Positions 24,278-32,799 of a stretch of 64,000 bases of DNA are shown in pieces. The notes beneath the pieces were generated by a model that was not told where the DNA came from, searched no databases, and was given only the letters and a program-made list of their open reading frames with translations. How positions within the stretch are numbered: the stretch's first letter is position 1; every line of letters starts with the position of its first letter. Location of the stretch: assembly GCF_022808985.1 (NCBI RefSeq), contig NZ_JAKZFT010000011.1:1-64000 (forward strand), in the 5' to 3' direction. A program made the translations under genes and the position numbers. The DNA comes from Geotalea sp. SG265 (GTDB lineage Bacteria > Desulfobacterota > Desulfuromonadia > Geobacterales > Geobacteraceae).

Positions 24278-26410
24278 GTGATAAATCTCTTCAGATCGAC
24301 CTGTTTGCTTGCTGCAACATTCGTCAGTTTACATCTCGCGGGTATTGATGTCCTGGCTTCGGAATACGCCGATCTTCCTGTGGGGGCGGAAGACACGCTT
24401 GCCGAAGATATTCCGGAGACGGTAGAAGAACTGGACGAAGCCCAGCTGCAAGAGGCATTTCCCGCGAGGCCTGCGGAGACCCATACGGTGGTTGAGGGTC
24501 ACACCGGCTACCGGTTTCTAACCATCGATAATTATGGTGGCCGCGCGGCCAAGTACAACTACCTGCATTCGGGTATGATCGGCGGCGCTTCATACAACAG
24601 GCTGGGACAGGACCTCAAGCTATCTCTGGACGGCACCTATCTGAATGATAATGATTATTTCGGGGATTTGAATTTCGACTATGCAGGTGACTATCGTTTT
24701 CATCTGCGGACCGAATCGCTATTCCACAATACGACAGGCGAAAACCTGTTCAGCAACCCTTTCCAGATCGGCAGAGCCGATGTGCCGGGCGCATTGGCCG
24801 ATTATATCCCCCACCAGAACGCACCCCTGACCGGCTTCGGTGTGCGCACCGAGCAGGATACGGCAAGCCTTCGTTACAAGATCCACGACTTTCCTCTGCA
24901 TGTCAATGTCGGCTATTGGCGCATGGTTAAAGAAGGGACGGGTCAGATACGTTTTGCCGATATCGCCTTTGAAGGTGCCGAGAACAACTTCTTTGCCGTG
25001 GCGAGGCCAATCAACCGGGAGACCCACGAGGGAAAGATCGGTTTCGATACCCATCTGGGACCGATCGACATCATTTACAACTTCCAGATCAGACAGTTTA
25101 CTAATAGTGCCGGACAGCTACGTGATGTCTACGCCGGGCGCAGCGATATCTTAGGCGTTACCGTGAGAAACGGAGGTCTGCAGGAACACAATGAAGAACC
25201 GGACAGCCGTTATATGGTCCACACGGTCAAACTGCATACATCACTGGCAGGCGGGCTGGTTGGGGCGGCGTCCTATACTTACGGCAAGAGGGATAACCTC
25301 TCGCGGCTGAACGATACTGCCGGAGCAGATCGGACCTCGGCACGCCTGGACAATGTGGCCGGAGATCTTGTCTATACGCCGGTCCAGGAACTGTCGCTCG
25401 GTCTAAAATATCGTCGGCAGGAAGTGGACAATAACAATCCGACCACAATCTCCAACATCTTCTTTATTGAAAATCCCGTGTCTGTGCGCCCCTCGATCGG
25501 TACCGAAAAGGACCTGATCCTTGCCTCTGTTTTGTACCGCCCAACCAGTGTGGTTACCATCAAGGGGGAGTATAAAGGGGAGTTCCTGCACCGGGATCTG
25601 ACCCATTTCAGCGAAGAAACCCTTAACTGGTATCTCAATGAGAACGAAGAAACACACAAGGGAACGGTTTCTATCATCGCCAGGCCCGTGAGAGGACTGA
25701 GGATGACCGCTCGCTACGGCTATACATCCATCGACCATCCGTCCTACGGCTCCTCATTTGCCCGGAAGCATGAAGGGGAGCTGACTTCCAGCTACATTGT
25801 CTCAGGCAAAACCGGCTTTACCGCCAGCTACCGCAACAGCCGTGAGGAAAACGATGAGATCCGGAGACGGATCATATCCTCCCTGAGCCCCTTGAGCTAT
25901 TCCCTTTTCCCTACGCTTCTGGCAAGGGAGAAGAGTACCCACAATCTTACGGGATCCATATGGTTCAAGCCTTCCCAGAAGCTTACCATCACTGCAAACT
26001 ATGGGTATTTGCAGTACGACACGGATCAGGTGGTGATGTTCCAGATTTCCAGCGATGGCAACCTGGCCGCAAGCGACTACAAGGCTGTATCCCACCTCTA
26101 TTCCCTTAGCTCAACCTATCAATTCACCGAAAAAGCCGATGTCTCCCTCACATTGCAGGAGGTGCACTCCCTATCGGAGTTCAGGCCGGAAAACAAGACT
26201 TTTTCGGGCGGCAGCAGTACCAGCGGCATTTCAGAGCTTTCCCACTCGAAAACCTTCGAGACCTCGTTCTCGGCACGCGGCAACTATCGAGTTACCAAGA
26301 ACCTTGTCTGCTCGCTGGAATATATGTTGCAGGATTACTACGATAAATTCAATTCCACGTTCGACGGGACGGTCCATTCCGTAACGGCTTACGTGAGTGC
26401 CAAGTGGTAG
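24278..26410 (+). CDS. MtrB/PioB-like outer-membrane porin
   Basis: 710 aa from GTG 24278, which has AAGGAG seven bases before and gives a clean signal peptide (LLAATFVSLHLAG); the longer TTG start at 24257 adds only basic residues. After an acidic linker (about 30-70) the rest is alternating amphipathic strands (for example LKLSLDGTYLNDNDYF, LRMTARYGYTSIDH, LTITANYGYLQYDT) ending in aromatic-terminated VTAYVSAKW, as in large beta-barrels. The size and its position after a decaheme cytochrome match MtrB-type sheaths. It would form the conduit holding the cytochrome. Overlaps the next gene by 14 bases. Confidence 0.82.
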   Translation: MINLFRSTCLLAATFVSLHLAGIDVLASEYADLPVGAEDTLAEDIPETVEELDEAQLQEAFPARPAETHTVVEGHTGYRFLTIDNYGGRAAKYNYLHSGMIGGASYNRLGQDLKLSLDGTYLNDNDYFGDLNFDYAGDYRFHLRTESLFHNTTGENLFSNPFQIGRADVPGALADYIPHQNAPLTGFGVRTEQDTASLRYKIHDFPLHVNVGYWRMVKEGTGQIRFADIAFEGAENNFFAVARPINRETHEGKIGFDTHLGPIDIIYNFQIRQFTNSAGQLRDVYAGRSDILGVTVRNGGLQEHNEEPDSRYMVHTVKLHTSLAGGLVGAASYTYGKRDNLSRLNDTAGADRTSARLDNVAGDLVYTPVQELSLGLKYRRQEVDNNNPTTISNIFFIENPVSVRPSIGTEKDLILASVLYRPTSVVTIKGEYKGEFLHRDLTHFSEETLNWYLNENEETHKGTVSIIARPVRGLRMTARYGYTSIDHPSYGSSFARKHEGELTSSYIVSGKTGFTASYRNSREENDEIRRRIISSLSPLSYSLFPTLLAREKSTHNLTGSIWFKPSQKLTITANYGYLQYDTDQVVMFQISSDGNLAASDYKAVSHLYSLSSTYQFTEKADVSLTLQEVHSLSEFRPENKTFSGGSSTSGISELSHSKTFETSFSARGNYRVTKNLVCSLEYMLQDYYDKFNSTFDGTVHSVTAYVSAKW

Positions 26411-27374
26411 ATTACCTTTGAGAAGATTTTTGTATGTTACATTGTTTTTGCTGTCATTGGCATGGACGGTACCGTCATATGCCGGTCGGAAGCTTGTTGC
26501 CGCCGTGTTGACCAGCGATATCACCCGCTATAAAGAGGCGCACAGAGCTTTCGTGAAGACCCTTGCGCAAAAGGGGCTCGATCACAACAAGGTGGAAATA
26601 ATCGTTCAGACTCCCAACGCCGACCCCATTTCCTGGGCAAACACCATCAGAAAATTCAATGGGATCGGCTCCGACATCATTGTCACCTATGGGGCACCGG
26701 TGACCTTGGCTGCCGTCCGGGAGGCGGACAATATACCCATTGTTTTTGTCGATGTCTATGGACCTGTCGAGACCGGCATTACAAGGAGTATGACCGCTCC
26801 CGGTAGAAACCTTACCGGTGTCAGTTCAAAAGTGCCGATGATCACGCTTATAAAAGCAGCCAATGACATCAAGCGGATAAAATCCTTAGGCATACTGTAT
26901 AATGGAAGAGAAATCGGTTCCGTTGTGCAGTTGAAGGAGATCAGACGTCTGGCGGCACAAATGGGATTCTCGGTGGTGGAATACAACGTATCGTCGGGCA
27001 GCATGCTCGATTCAGCACTGAGCTCGTTGACATCCAGCGGTGTGGATTTCATTTATGCTGCCGAAAGTACGTTGGTGACCCGCAGCCTTGAAAAGGTTAT
27101 TTCCAGGGCAAAGGATAAAGGCATACCGGTCATCTCCCATGTGCCGGAGGCAGTCGATAAAGGAGCACTGGTTACCCTTGAGGTTAACGCATTCGAGCAG
27201 GGACAACTGGCAGGGGAATACGTTTCGGCTATACTGCAGCGAAAGAAGCAGGGGCAGATTCCGGTAGCGACGCCGAAAAAGGTTGATTTGGCCATCAACC
27301 TGAAAACGGCCAGGCAACTGGATATCAATGTACCCATACAGGTTTTGAGCAGTTCGACCAAAGTCATTAAATGA
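26397..27374 (+). CDS. Periplasmic ABC-type substrate-binding protein (PF04392-like)
   Basis: 325 aa. The signal peptide (about 8-29, FLYVTLFLLSLAWTVPSYA) is followed by a two-lobed binding fold: LVAAVLTSDITRYKEAHRAF, DIIVTYGAPVTLAAV, IPIVFVDVYGP, NLTGVSSKVPM, IKSLGILYN, GVDFIYAAEST, IPVISH. This is the TrpX/ABC_sub_bind pattern, usually binding amino acids or small organics, but no cognate permease or ATPase follows. Such orphans can serve as ligand sensors. The GTG start overlaps the porin gene, suggesting coupling; a TTG at 26418 is an alternative. Confidence 0.82.
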   Translation: MPSGRLPLRRFLYVTLFLLSLAWTVPSYAGRKLVAAVLTSDITRYKEAHRAFVKTLAQKGLDHNKVEIIVQTPNADPISWANTIRKFNGIGSDIIVTYGAPVTLAAVREADNIPIVFVDVYGPVETGITRSMTAPGRNLTGVSSKVPMITLIKAANDIKRIKSLGILYNGREIGSVVQLKEIRRLAAQMGFSVVEYNVSSGSMLDSALSSLTSSGVDFIYAAESTLVTRSLEKVISRAKDKGIPVISHVPEAVDKGALVTLEVNAFEQGQLAGEYVSAILQRKKQGQIPVATPKKVDLAINLKTARQLDINVPIQVLSSSTKVIK

Positions 27375-27402
27375 AAGGCGCTTAAAGCGATCAGAGGTTT
27401 TA

Positions 27403-27786
27403 ATGGGTAAGATTTTGATTGTTGATGATGATGCCCTTTTCCTGGATTTCCTGGGAAATTACATAAAAACTTATTATCCGCTTCTTGATGTGGAGACCTG
27501 CACCAATCCCGTCGCAGCCCTGAATGCCATCGGCAGGCAGAAAATCGACCTGTTGCTGGTGGATCTGGAAATGCCGATGCTGGATGGGGCGAAGATTTTC
27601 AAATATGCGACCGATTCCGGGATCGATAAGAACAGAATAGTCATTCTTTCCGGCCGCGATGCCGACTATCTTCACGAACACTTTCCAATGGGGACGTGCC
27701 TTGCGGTGCTCAATAAATACGAAGCGAAGCAAAAGGATGTGCTGAACATGATCTTTAGCTCAATGCAGAGAAAAGCGGCGAGTTGA
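27403..27786 (+). CDS. Single-domain response regulator (CheY-like receiver)
   Basis: 127 aa, receiver domain only. The acidic pocket is in ILIVDDDALF (about 5-14), the phospho-acceptor Asp in LLLVDLEMPMLDG (about 54), the Ser switch in IVILSGRD and the conserved Lys in VLNKYE (about 106). No output domain, so it must act by protein contact. No kinase is adjacent. Its place after a porin-cytochrome pair and a binding protein suggests it controls that module, an inference from position. Confidence 0.9.
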   Translation: MGKILIVDDDALFLDFLGNYIKTYYPLLDVETCTNPVAALNAIGRQKIDLLLVDLEMPMLDGAKIFKYATDSGIDKNRIVILSGRDADYLHEHFPMGTCLAVLNKYEAKQKDVLNMIFSSMQRKAAS

Positions 27787-27814
27787 CCGATAAACCAGAC
27801 GAGGTGAGAGTTAC

Positions 27815-28207
27815 ATGGCAGGCAAGGAAATACTGATCACATTCTACCGGCAGGACCACATGAGGCCCGATTGGAAGGTGGATACCTCCAGCGCACGCTT
27901 TCAAATGTTCCTGATTGAGCTGACAGACGATCTGCAAAGGTTCGGCATAACATTGCAGCACACCGATAACCACGAGACGGCGATCACTGTGAACAGTTAC
28001 GCGGATGTCCTCAATGCCGTCCGGATATCATCTCCTGCAGACAACATCGGCAATATCTGCGTTGGACACGTTATCGACAAGAGTCCGAATCTGGACCTGA
28101 TGGAGGATCTTAAACGCGCCATAAACAGGGTGGCATTCGCTCCCGAAACCATTGCGCCAGAAGAGCATAATCGCAGAGTCTGCCACAATTGTGGCTGCGG
28201 CTGTTGA
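27815..28207 (+). CDS. Small protein with CHNCGCGC tail, unknown
   Basis: 130 aa, not recognised. A soluble alpha/beta body (EILITFYRQDHMRPDWKVDT and FGITLQHTDNHETAITVNSY) ends in a compact cysteine tail RRVCHNCGCGC with four Cys and a His in the last nine residues, fit for a soft metal ion or a metal-cluster handoff. GAGGTGAG precedes the ATG. Last gene of the plus-strand run, 28 bases after the receiver gene, and converges with the phosphoesterase gene 7 bases on. Confidence 0.8.
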   Translation: MAGKEILITFYRQDHMRPDWKVDTSSARFQMFLIELTDDLQRFGITLQHTDNHETAITVNSYADVLNAVRISSPADNIGNICVGHVIDKSPNLDLMEDLKRAINRVAFAPETIAPEEHNRRVCHNCGCGC

Positions 28208-28213
28208 TTTCGA

Positions 28214-28684
28214 TCAAGCTACCGGCAGGATTTTTGCGGTTGCATCTCCTGCAGTGATTGTGAGGAGGGCACAAGTGGTTGTCTTGCAGTTCTGGCTCAA
28301 ACAGCCGGGATTGATGAACAGCATGCCGTTAACCGTCTGTATCAGCGGAAGATGAGTATGGCCGAAAAGGACAATGGATGCACCGCCAGCCGAGGCTTTT
28401 TGATATAATTCCTCTAATCCTGCTTTGACGCCGAATCTGTGGCCGTGGGTAATGAAGATGTTCCGGCCGCTGAGGGTGATGAAGATATCTTTGACCTCAG
28501 TCGTGCTGAAGTCGCAGTTGCCCAAAACCTTTGTCGTGGGCAGCCTTGAGATATCCTCGACGATCACCGCATCCTCGAGCCCGTCCCCGAGATGGACGAT
28601 GTGATCCACGTTACCGACTGCGTCAAGGGCCTTGATGGCCAGGGGATAATTGCCGTGGGTGTCCGAGAGAACCAGAATGTTCAT
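28214..28684 (-). CDS. YfcE/MJ0936-family metallophosphoesterase
   Basis: 156 aa from the ATG giving the family N-terminus MNILVLSDTHG; an ATG 39 bases upstream with AGGA four bases before it is the alternative. Metal-site motifs are complete: LSDTHGN, HLGDGLED, GNCD, THGHRFG and FGHTHLP. The family are dinuclear-metal phosphodiesterases acting on small substrates such as cyclic or bis-phosphodiesters; the natural substrate is unknown. Cytoplasmic, single gene, divergent from sppA. Confidence 0.92.
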   Translation of the reverse strand: MNILVLSDTHGNYPLAIKALDAVGNVDHIVHLGDGLEDAVIVEDISRLPTTKVLGNCDFSTTEVKDIFITLSGRNIFITHGHRFGVKAGLEELYQKASAGGASIVLFGHTHLPLIQTVNGMLFINPGCLSQNCKTTTCALLTITAGDATAKILPVA

Positions 28685-28770
28685 GGCTGTTTCAACTCTT
28701 TGCTGTTCTGACGTTACATTCAATCCTATGATAGAGTTACTCTCGATGGCAAGGTAATTCTCGGAGAATC

Positions 28771-29667
28771 ATGAAAAACAAGTGGCTTATAATCGCTCTG
28801 GTTGTGGTCGTTATAATGATGCTTTTTTCGCTTTTTGTGATCTCGGTCCTGAAAAGTCTTTTTTCCGACACTGATGAAACCTCACACAGCGAAGGAGTCG
28901 GCCTCGTCGAAGTCAAGGGAATCATTCTCGATCCGCAGGAAACGGTAAAACAGTTACAGGCTTTGCGAAAAAACGAAAAAGTAAAAGCCGTGGTGCTTCG
29001 CATCGACTCCCCAGGGGGTGTCGTCGGACCTTCCCAGGAGATCCACGATGCGGTGAAGAAGCTGAACATGAAGAAGAAAGTCGTTGTGTCCATGGGAAGC
29101 CTTGCGGCTTCCGGGGGCTACTACATTGCAGTGCCTGCCACGAAGATATTCGCCAATCCGGGGACCATCACCGGCAGTATTGGGGTGTTGATGAAATTTT
29201 CCAACATGGAAGGGCTGATGGATAAGATAGGCATGAAGGCCTTCACCCTGAAAGCGGGTAAATACAAGGATGTTGGCTCACCTGTTAGACCAATGACCAA
29301 AGAAGAAAGAGCGATGCTGCAAAGCGTTATCGACAGCACCCATGGCCAGTTCGTCAAGGCCGTTGCCGAAGGTCGAAAATTGCCGGTGGAACAGGTCAGG
29401 GCACTGGCCAACGGCAGGATCTATTCGGGGGAACAGGCTCTGGCGCTCAAGCTCGTGGACAGGCTAGGAACACTTCAGGACGCTGTGGAAGAGGCTGGAA
29501 GGCTAGGGGGGATCAAAGGTGAACCCGAGATTGTTCGGCCGCCAAAGAAAAAAAAGGTCTTTTTGGATCTGCTGGTGGAATCGGCCGCCGAGAAAATAAG
29601 CAGTTTTGCCGTTCAGGACAAGGGAGTGTCGGTAAACTACGAAATGAACGGCAACTACGGATACTAA
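28771..29667 (+). CDS. sppA: Signal peptide peptidase SppA, short form
   Basis: 298 aa. One N-terminal membrane anchor (about 5-30) precedes the S49 serine protease domain. The nucleophile Ser is in SMGSLAASGGYYIA (about 113), the general-base Lys in TLKAGKYKDVGSP (about 167), and RIDSPGG is the conserved strand. The short single-domain form is typical of Gram-positives and many Deltaproteobacteria. It degrades cleaved signal peptides in the inner membrane. GGAGAATC lies just before the ATG. Followed by a strong terminator. Confidence 0.93.
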   Translation: MKNKWLIIALVVVVIMMLFSLFVISVLKSLFSDTDETSHSEGVGLVEVKGIILDPQETVKQLQALRKNEKVKAVVLRIDSPGGVVGPSQEIHDAVKKLNMKKKVVVSMGSLAASGGYYIAVPATKIFANPGTITGSIGVLMKFSNMEGLMDKIGMKAFTLKAGKYKDVGSPVRPMTKEERAMLQSVIDSTHGQFVKAVAEGRKLPVEQVRALANGRIYSGEQALALKLVDRLGTLQDAVEEAGRLGGIKGEPEIVRPPKKKKVFLDLLVESAAEKISSFAVQDKGVSVNYEMNGNYGY

Positions 29668-29692
29668 GGATGCAGGTATAGATACACCAAGA

Positions 29693-29721
29693 GCGGGCTC
29701 TCAGGGAGCCCGCTTTTTTTT
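29693..29721 (+). terminator. Intrinsic terminator of sppA
   Basis: GCGGGCTC (29693-29700) pairs with GAGCCCGC (29706-29713), followed by eight T. Confidence 0.92.
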
Positions 29722-30108
29722 CTACTTTTTCTTCACTTATTTTACCGTCACATCCTGCTAGGGTGATCCTGCCTATCATCTTTTGACGGTAATCGACGAT
29801 GTCTTTGGGCAGAGATGCATTGCATATGCTCCTTTTTTCACCTTTACGTTAAGTAAATAGCACTTTAGGTTTTTGGGGGTGCATTGTCAACAACTCTGCT
29901 TTTGTTGGACTAGACATTTCAAGGTCAATAGTAAAAAAACGTTTTATTTATGCTTGACATAAACGTAAACTAACTGTATCTTCCGCGCATGGGGAGAACT
30001 TTCCTGAAGTTATAAACTCTTCCCAGCCGCATCTTCATGGTTAAATAAACGTATGTGCGGCCCCCTTTACATGTCTATGAAACTATCCCGAACCGGAGGT
30101 TAAAAGAT
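29722..30108. other. AT-rich intergenic region with promoter and repeated TAAACGT motif
   Basis: No gene found in 387 bases. It holds the promoter listed at 29954-29982 and several copies of a TAAACGT-like word: TTTACGTTAAGTAAA (29843-29857), AAAACGTTTT (about 29936-29945), ATAAACGTAAA (29959-29969) and ATAAACGTATG (about 30045-30055). These could be binding sites for one regulator. Confidence 0.5.
29954..29982 (+). promoter_or_regulatory. Sigma-70 promoter for the M24 peptidase gene
   Basis: TTGACA, 17-base spacer, TATCTT. A TAAACGTAAA word fills the spacer, so a bound protein there could directly control initiation. The leader to the start codon is about 120 bases. Confidence 0.7.
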
Positions 30109-31278
30109 ATGGTGATAAAAATGGAATCGGAACAGCGTATTCTCAGGCTGCAGAAGGCCTTGCGGGAGAAAGAGCTGGATGGTGCATTGCTGATCTATCC
30201 CATTGATGTCTACTACTTTACCGGCACCCGTCAGAATGCGACCCTTTGGGTTCCCTCAGATGGAAATCCAATGCTCTTGGTACGGAAAAGCTATCTCAGG
30301 GCCACTACCGAGAGCCTCATCGAGGATACCAGGCCTTTCCCCTCCAGCAAGGAGTTCTCCGCACTATTTGGTCCGAAGGTTAGAAAGATCGGCTTCACAT
30401 GGGATGTGGTACCGGTGCAGCAATATCAATATTATTCAAAAATGCTCCCCGGATGCGAACTCATGGATATATCTTCTGTCAATAGAGAGCTGCGCTCTGT
30501 GAAGTCAGAATGGGAACTGGAGCAGATGCACTACAGCGGCGACCGCCTCTGCCGGGTATTTGCCCAGGTGCCGGCGTTTCTCAAGGAGGGTATGCGCGAA
30601 ATCGACCTGTCGGCTGAATTCGAATGTCGTTTGCGCAAGGCCGGTGGGGAAGGTTATGTACGGATGCGGGCCTTCAATCAAGAACTTTTCCATGGTCTGG
30701 CCGTCAGCGGTGCCACTTCAGACAAACCGGGCTTTTTTGATGGTGCCGTGACTGGTCGTGGTCTTTCGGCTGCTTTTCCTCAAGGTTCATCCATTGAAAA
30801 AATTACTGCCGGTAGTCCGGTGCTGGTCGATTATACAGGGGTTTTCAACGGCTATATCGTGGATATGACGCGGATTTTCATTGTCGGCCAACCGGCGCCC
30901 GAGCTGGAGAAGGCTTTCGCTGTCTCCATCGCTATTCAGCAGTATCTGGTCGACAACCTGAAGCCCGGCATGATCTGCGAAGAGCTTTTTCTTACCGCGG
31001 CAGCTATGGCAGAAGAAGCCGGCCTCGGGCGGAATTTCATGGGTGCCCCCGGTGAGAACGCGCGGTTCGTCGGCCATGGAGTCGGCCTGGAACTGGACGA
31101 ATACCCTGTACTTGCCCAAGGTTTCAAGGTGCCGTTGAAAACTGGACAGACCATAGCCATAGAGCCCAAATTTGTCTTACCGGGCATTGGTGCCATCGGC
31201 ATAGAAAATACCTTTGCAGTCAGCAGTAACGGAGGAATCAAGCTTACGGACATGTCTGACGAGATCGTTTGTCTGTAA
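30109..31278 (+). CDS. M24 metallopeptidase (Xaa-Pro dipeptidase/aminopeptidase-like)
   Basis: 389 aa. An N-terminal creatinase domain (about 1-150, with DVYYFTGTRQNATLWVPSDG) precedes the pita-bread catalytic domain. Dinuclear metal ligands are visible: two Asp in VLVDYTGVFNGYIVDMTR, His in FVGHGVGLELDEYP, Glu in IAIEPKFVLP and Glu in GIENTF. The family removes residues next to proline, but several members act on other substrates. The start at 30109 follows GGAGG; a longer in-frame start at 30055 lacks one. Single gene with its own promoter and terminator. Confidence 0.9.
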   Translation: MVIKMESEQRILRLQKALREKELDGALLIYPIDVYYFTGTRQNATLWVPSDGNPMLLVRKSYLRATTESLIEDTRPFPSSKEFSALFGPKVRKIGFTWDVVPVQQYQYYSKMLPGCELMDISSVNRELRSVKSEWELEQMHYSGDRLCRVFAQVPAFLKEGMREIDLSAEFECRLRKAGGEGYVRMRAFNQELFHGLAVSGATSDKPGFFDGAVTGRGLSAAFPQGSSIEKITAGSPVLVDYTGVFNGYIVDMTRIFIVGQPAPELEKAFAVSIAIQQYLVDNLKPGMICEELFLTAAAMAEEAGLGRNFMGAPGENARFVGHGVGLELDEYPVLAQGFKVPLKTGQTIAIEPKFVLPGIGAIGIENTFAVSSNGGIKLTDMSDEIVCL

Positions 31279-31310
31279 GAAAGGGTGAATAAAGCAGTAA
31301 AGGTGTAATA

Positions 31311-31350
31311 AAAAAGGCTACATGGTTTTTAACCATGTAGCCTTGATTTT
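31311..31350. terminator. Bidirectional terminator between M24 peptidase and tRNA-Leu
   Basis: AAGGCTACATGGTT (31314-31327) pairs perfectly with AACCATGTAGCCTT (31331-31344). The minus strand ends in six T, the plus strand in GATTTTATT. Confidence 0.9.
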
Positions 31351-31352
31351 AT

Positions 31353-31439
31353 TGGTGCCGAAGACTGGAATCGAACCAGCACGAGGGAACCCTCACTAGA
31401 ACCTGAATCTAGCGCGTCTACCAATTCCGCCACTTCGGC
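31353..31439 (-). tRNA. tRNA-Leu (anticodon CAG)
   Basis: 87 nt with encoded CCA. Acceptor GCCGAAG pairs with CTTCGGC. The anticodon stem CTAGA/TCTAG encloses TTCAGGT (anticodon CAG, reads CUG). A long class II variable arm (TGAGGGTTCCCTCG) and the T-loop GGTTCGATTCC are present. Confidence 0.97.
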
Positions 31440-31502
31440 AATGAGACAATCTGTATAACATCCTTTTTATGCAACTGCAAGAAAAAAATCCTGATTCGCT
31501 AG

Positions 31503-32051
31503 TTATTTTATGACGGGCCCAGTTGGGCGATACAAGAGCGGCGTGTCATGATTATACTCATATGGATTGTAGTTGTTGTAAAAAGCAGAGGAGGGGGACT
31601 TTTCGTCGTCATTCATTTTCCAGGTGAAAATTTCCTTGATGCCAATGACAGGAAAGGTGTATTCGGCACCGTCGATGGTACCGGATTTTTGCCCCTTCAC
31701 TTCTCCGGTCATGGTAATCAGTCTGCCGGTTTTATAGATGATCGGGTCAAGAAAATCGGCACTGGTGGCTATGAAGCGGCCGCCAGATTGGGAAGTCTCA
31801 ATGGGGTAACCGCTGGTGTCGATGGAAAACTGGACGACCTCCATTTGTCCGGTTCCTTTGGTATTTCTCACCACAGCTATTTTCCCGCCTACTAAAATCT
31901 GTTTACCGATGAATGAATCAGCGCGCTTTTTCACATCACTGAAAGAGATGGTGCTATCGACCCGTTTCCTAGCTCCTTCGCTAATGACATGGGTGCAACC
32001 CGCTAGGATAACGACCATGATCAGAACCGGTAAAATCATTGATTTTTTCAT
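31503..32051 (-). CDS. Slp-family outer-membrane lipoprotein
   Basis: 182 aa from the ATG at 32051, which has GAGGAGGG just before it. Lipobox VVILAGC with the lipid Cys near residue 19. The mature domain (ISFSDVKKRADSFIGKQILVGGKI, then FIATSADFLDPIIYKTGRLITM) follows the Slp pattern, a starvation- and acid-inducible outer-membrane lipoprotein family of uncertain function; its OB-like strands are visible. The last 40 residues are Asn/Tyr/Pro-rich. It lies between two tRNA-Leu genes on the same strand. Confidence 0.88.
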   Translation of the reverse strand: MKKSMILPVLIMVVILAGCTHVISEGARKRVDSTISFSDVKKRADSFIGKQILVGGKIAVVRNTKGTGQMEVVQFSIDTSGYPIETSQSGGRFIATSADFLDPIIYKTGRLITMTGEVKGQKSGTIDGAEYTFPVIGIKEIFTWKMNDDEKSPSSAFYNNYNPYEYNHDTPLLYRPTGPVIK

Positions 32052-32174
32052 TCTTCCCTCCTCGACGTCATTTAAAGGGGTAAAGCAATAAGAATTATAT
32101 CTGATTTTGCGAAAGTTTCTCCTTAAATACATTGGAACCACTACACAGGTTCAAATTGAGCAGCAGTTGGCAAT

Positions 32175-32209
32175 AAAAAAGGCTTTCCCTTGTACAAGGA
32201 AAGCCTTTT
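32175..32209 (-). terminator. Terminator of the tRNA-Leu(GAG) transcript
   Basis: AAGGCTTTCC (32179-32188) pairs with GGAAAGCCTT (32198-32207). On the minus strand six T follow (plus A-run 32175-32180). Confidence 0.85.
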
Positions 32210-32216
32210 GATCTCT

Positions 32217-32303
32217 TGGTGCCGAAGACGAGAATCGAACTCGTACGGGCTGTCGCCCACCACCCCCTCAAGATGGCGTGTCTACCAATTCCACCACTTC
32301 GGC
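32217..32303 (-). tRNA. tRNA-Leu (anticodon GAG)
   Basis: 87 nt with encoded CCA. Acceptor GCCGAAG/CTTCGGC is identical to the CAG isoacceptor nearby. The anticodon stem CCATC/GGTGG encloses TTGAGGG (anticodon GAG, reads CUC/CUU). The long variable arm and AGTTCGATTCT T-arm are present. It follows secG at 56 bases and probably shares its transcript. Confidence 0.97.
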
Positions 32304-32359
32304 AAGGAAGAAAACTCTTTTATCATTAACCGAACACCAAGTCAATAAAAAATTCCTGC

Positions 32360-32734
32360 TTATTTAGGCGCTGCCGGAGTCTGAGACGCTGGTGGCGTCT
32401 GTGACGGCTGACTTGTCAAAGGTTGGCCGGCTGGTTGTTTCTGTGCGGGAGCTTGCTGTGCCGGTTTTGCCTTTGACTTGGAGGACATTATGGATGAGCT
32501 GCCCCCTTTGCCGGAAAGAAAAGCCAAAGTAAGCGAAGTAAGCATGAAAATGATGGCTGCGCTCGTGGTCAGCTTGCTGAGAAAAGTAGTGCCACCCCCT
32601 GCACCGAATACGGATTGACTACCACCGGCACCGAAGGATGCGCCCATTTCTGCGCCTTTCCCGGACTGCAGGAGAACGATGACAATCAGAGCCAGGCAAA
32701 CAAGGATGTGTAAAATAACTAATAGAGTGGTCAT
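32360..32734 (-). CDS. secG: Preprotein translocase subunit SecG
   Basis: 124 aa. Two membrane helices (about 2-22 LLVILHILVCLALIVIVLLQ and 56-74) flank the conserved loop QSGKGAEMGASFGAGGSQSVFG. It assists SecYE/SecA in protein export. The C-terminal 40 residues are a Pro/Gln/Ala-rich low-complexity tail, common in SecG from Deltaproteobacteria. Last protein gene of the gap-pgk-tpiA-secG block. Confidence 0.95.
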   Translation of the reverse strand: MTTLLVILHILVCLALIVIVLLQSGKGAEMGASFGAGGSQSVFGAGGGTTFLSKLTTSAAIIFMLTSLTLAFLSGKGGSSSIMSSKSKAKPAQQAPAQKQPAGQPLTSQPSQTPPASQTPAAPK

Positions 32735-32799
32735 CTACGCTTTTTCCTCCAGAAGAATAAAAAAACCTTTTAACACAAACCCAGGGCAAAAGCCAAGGG

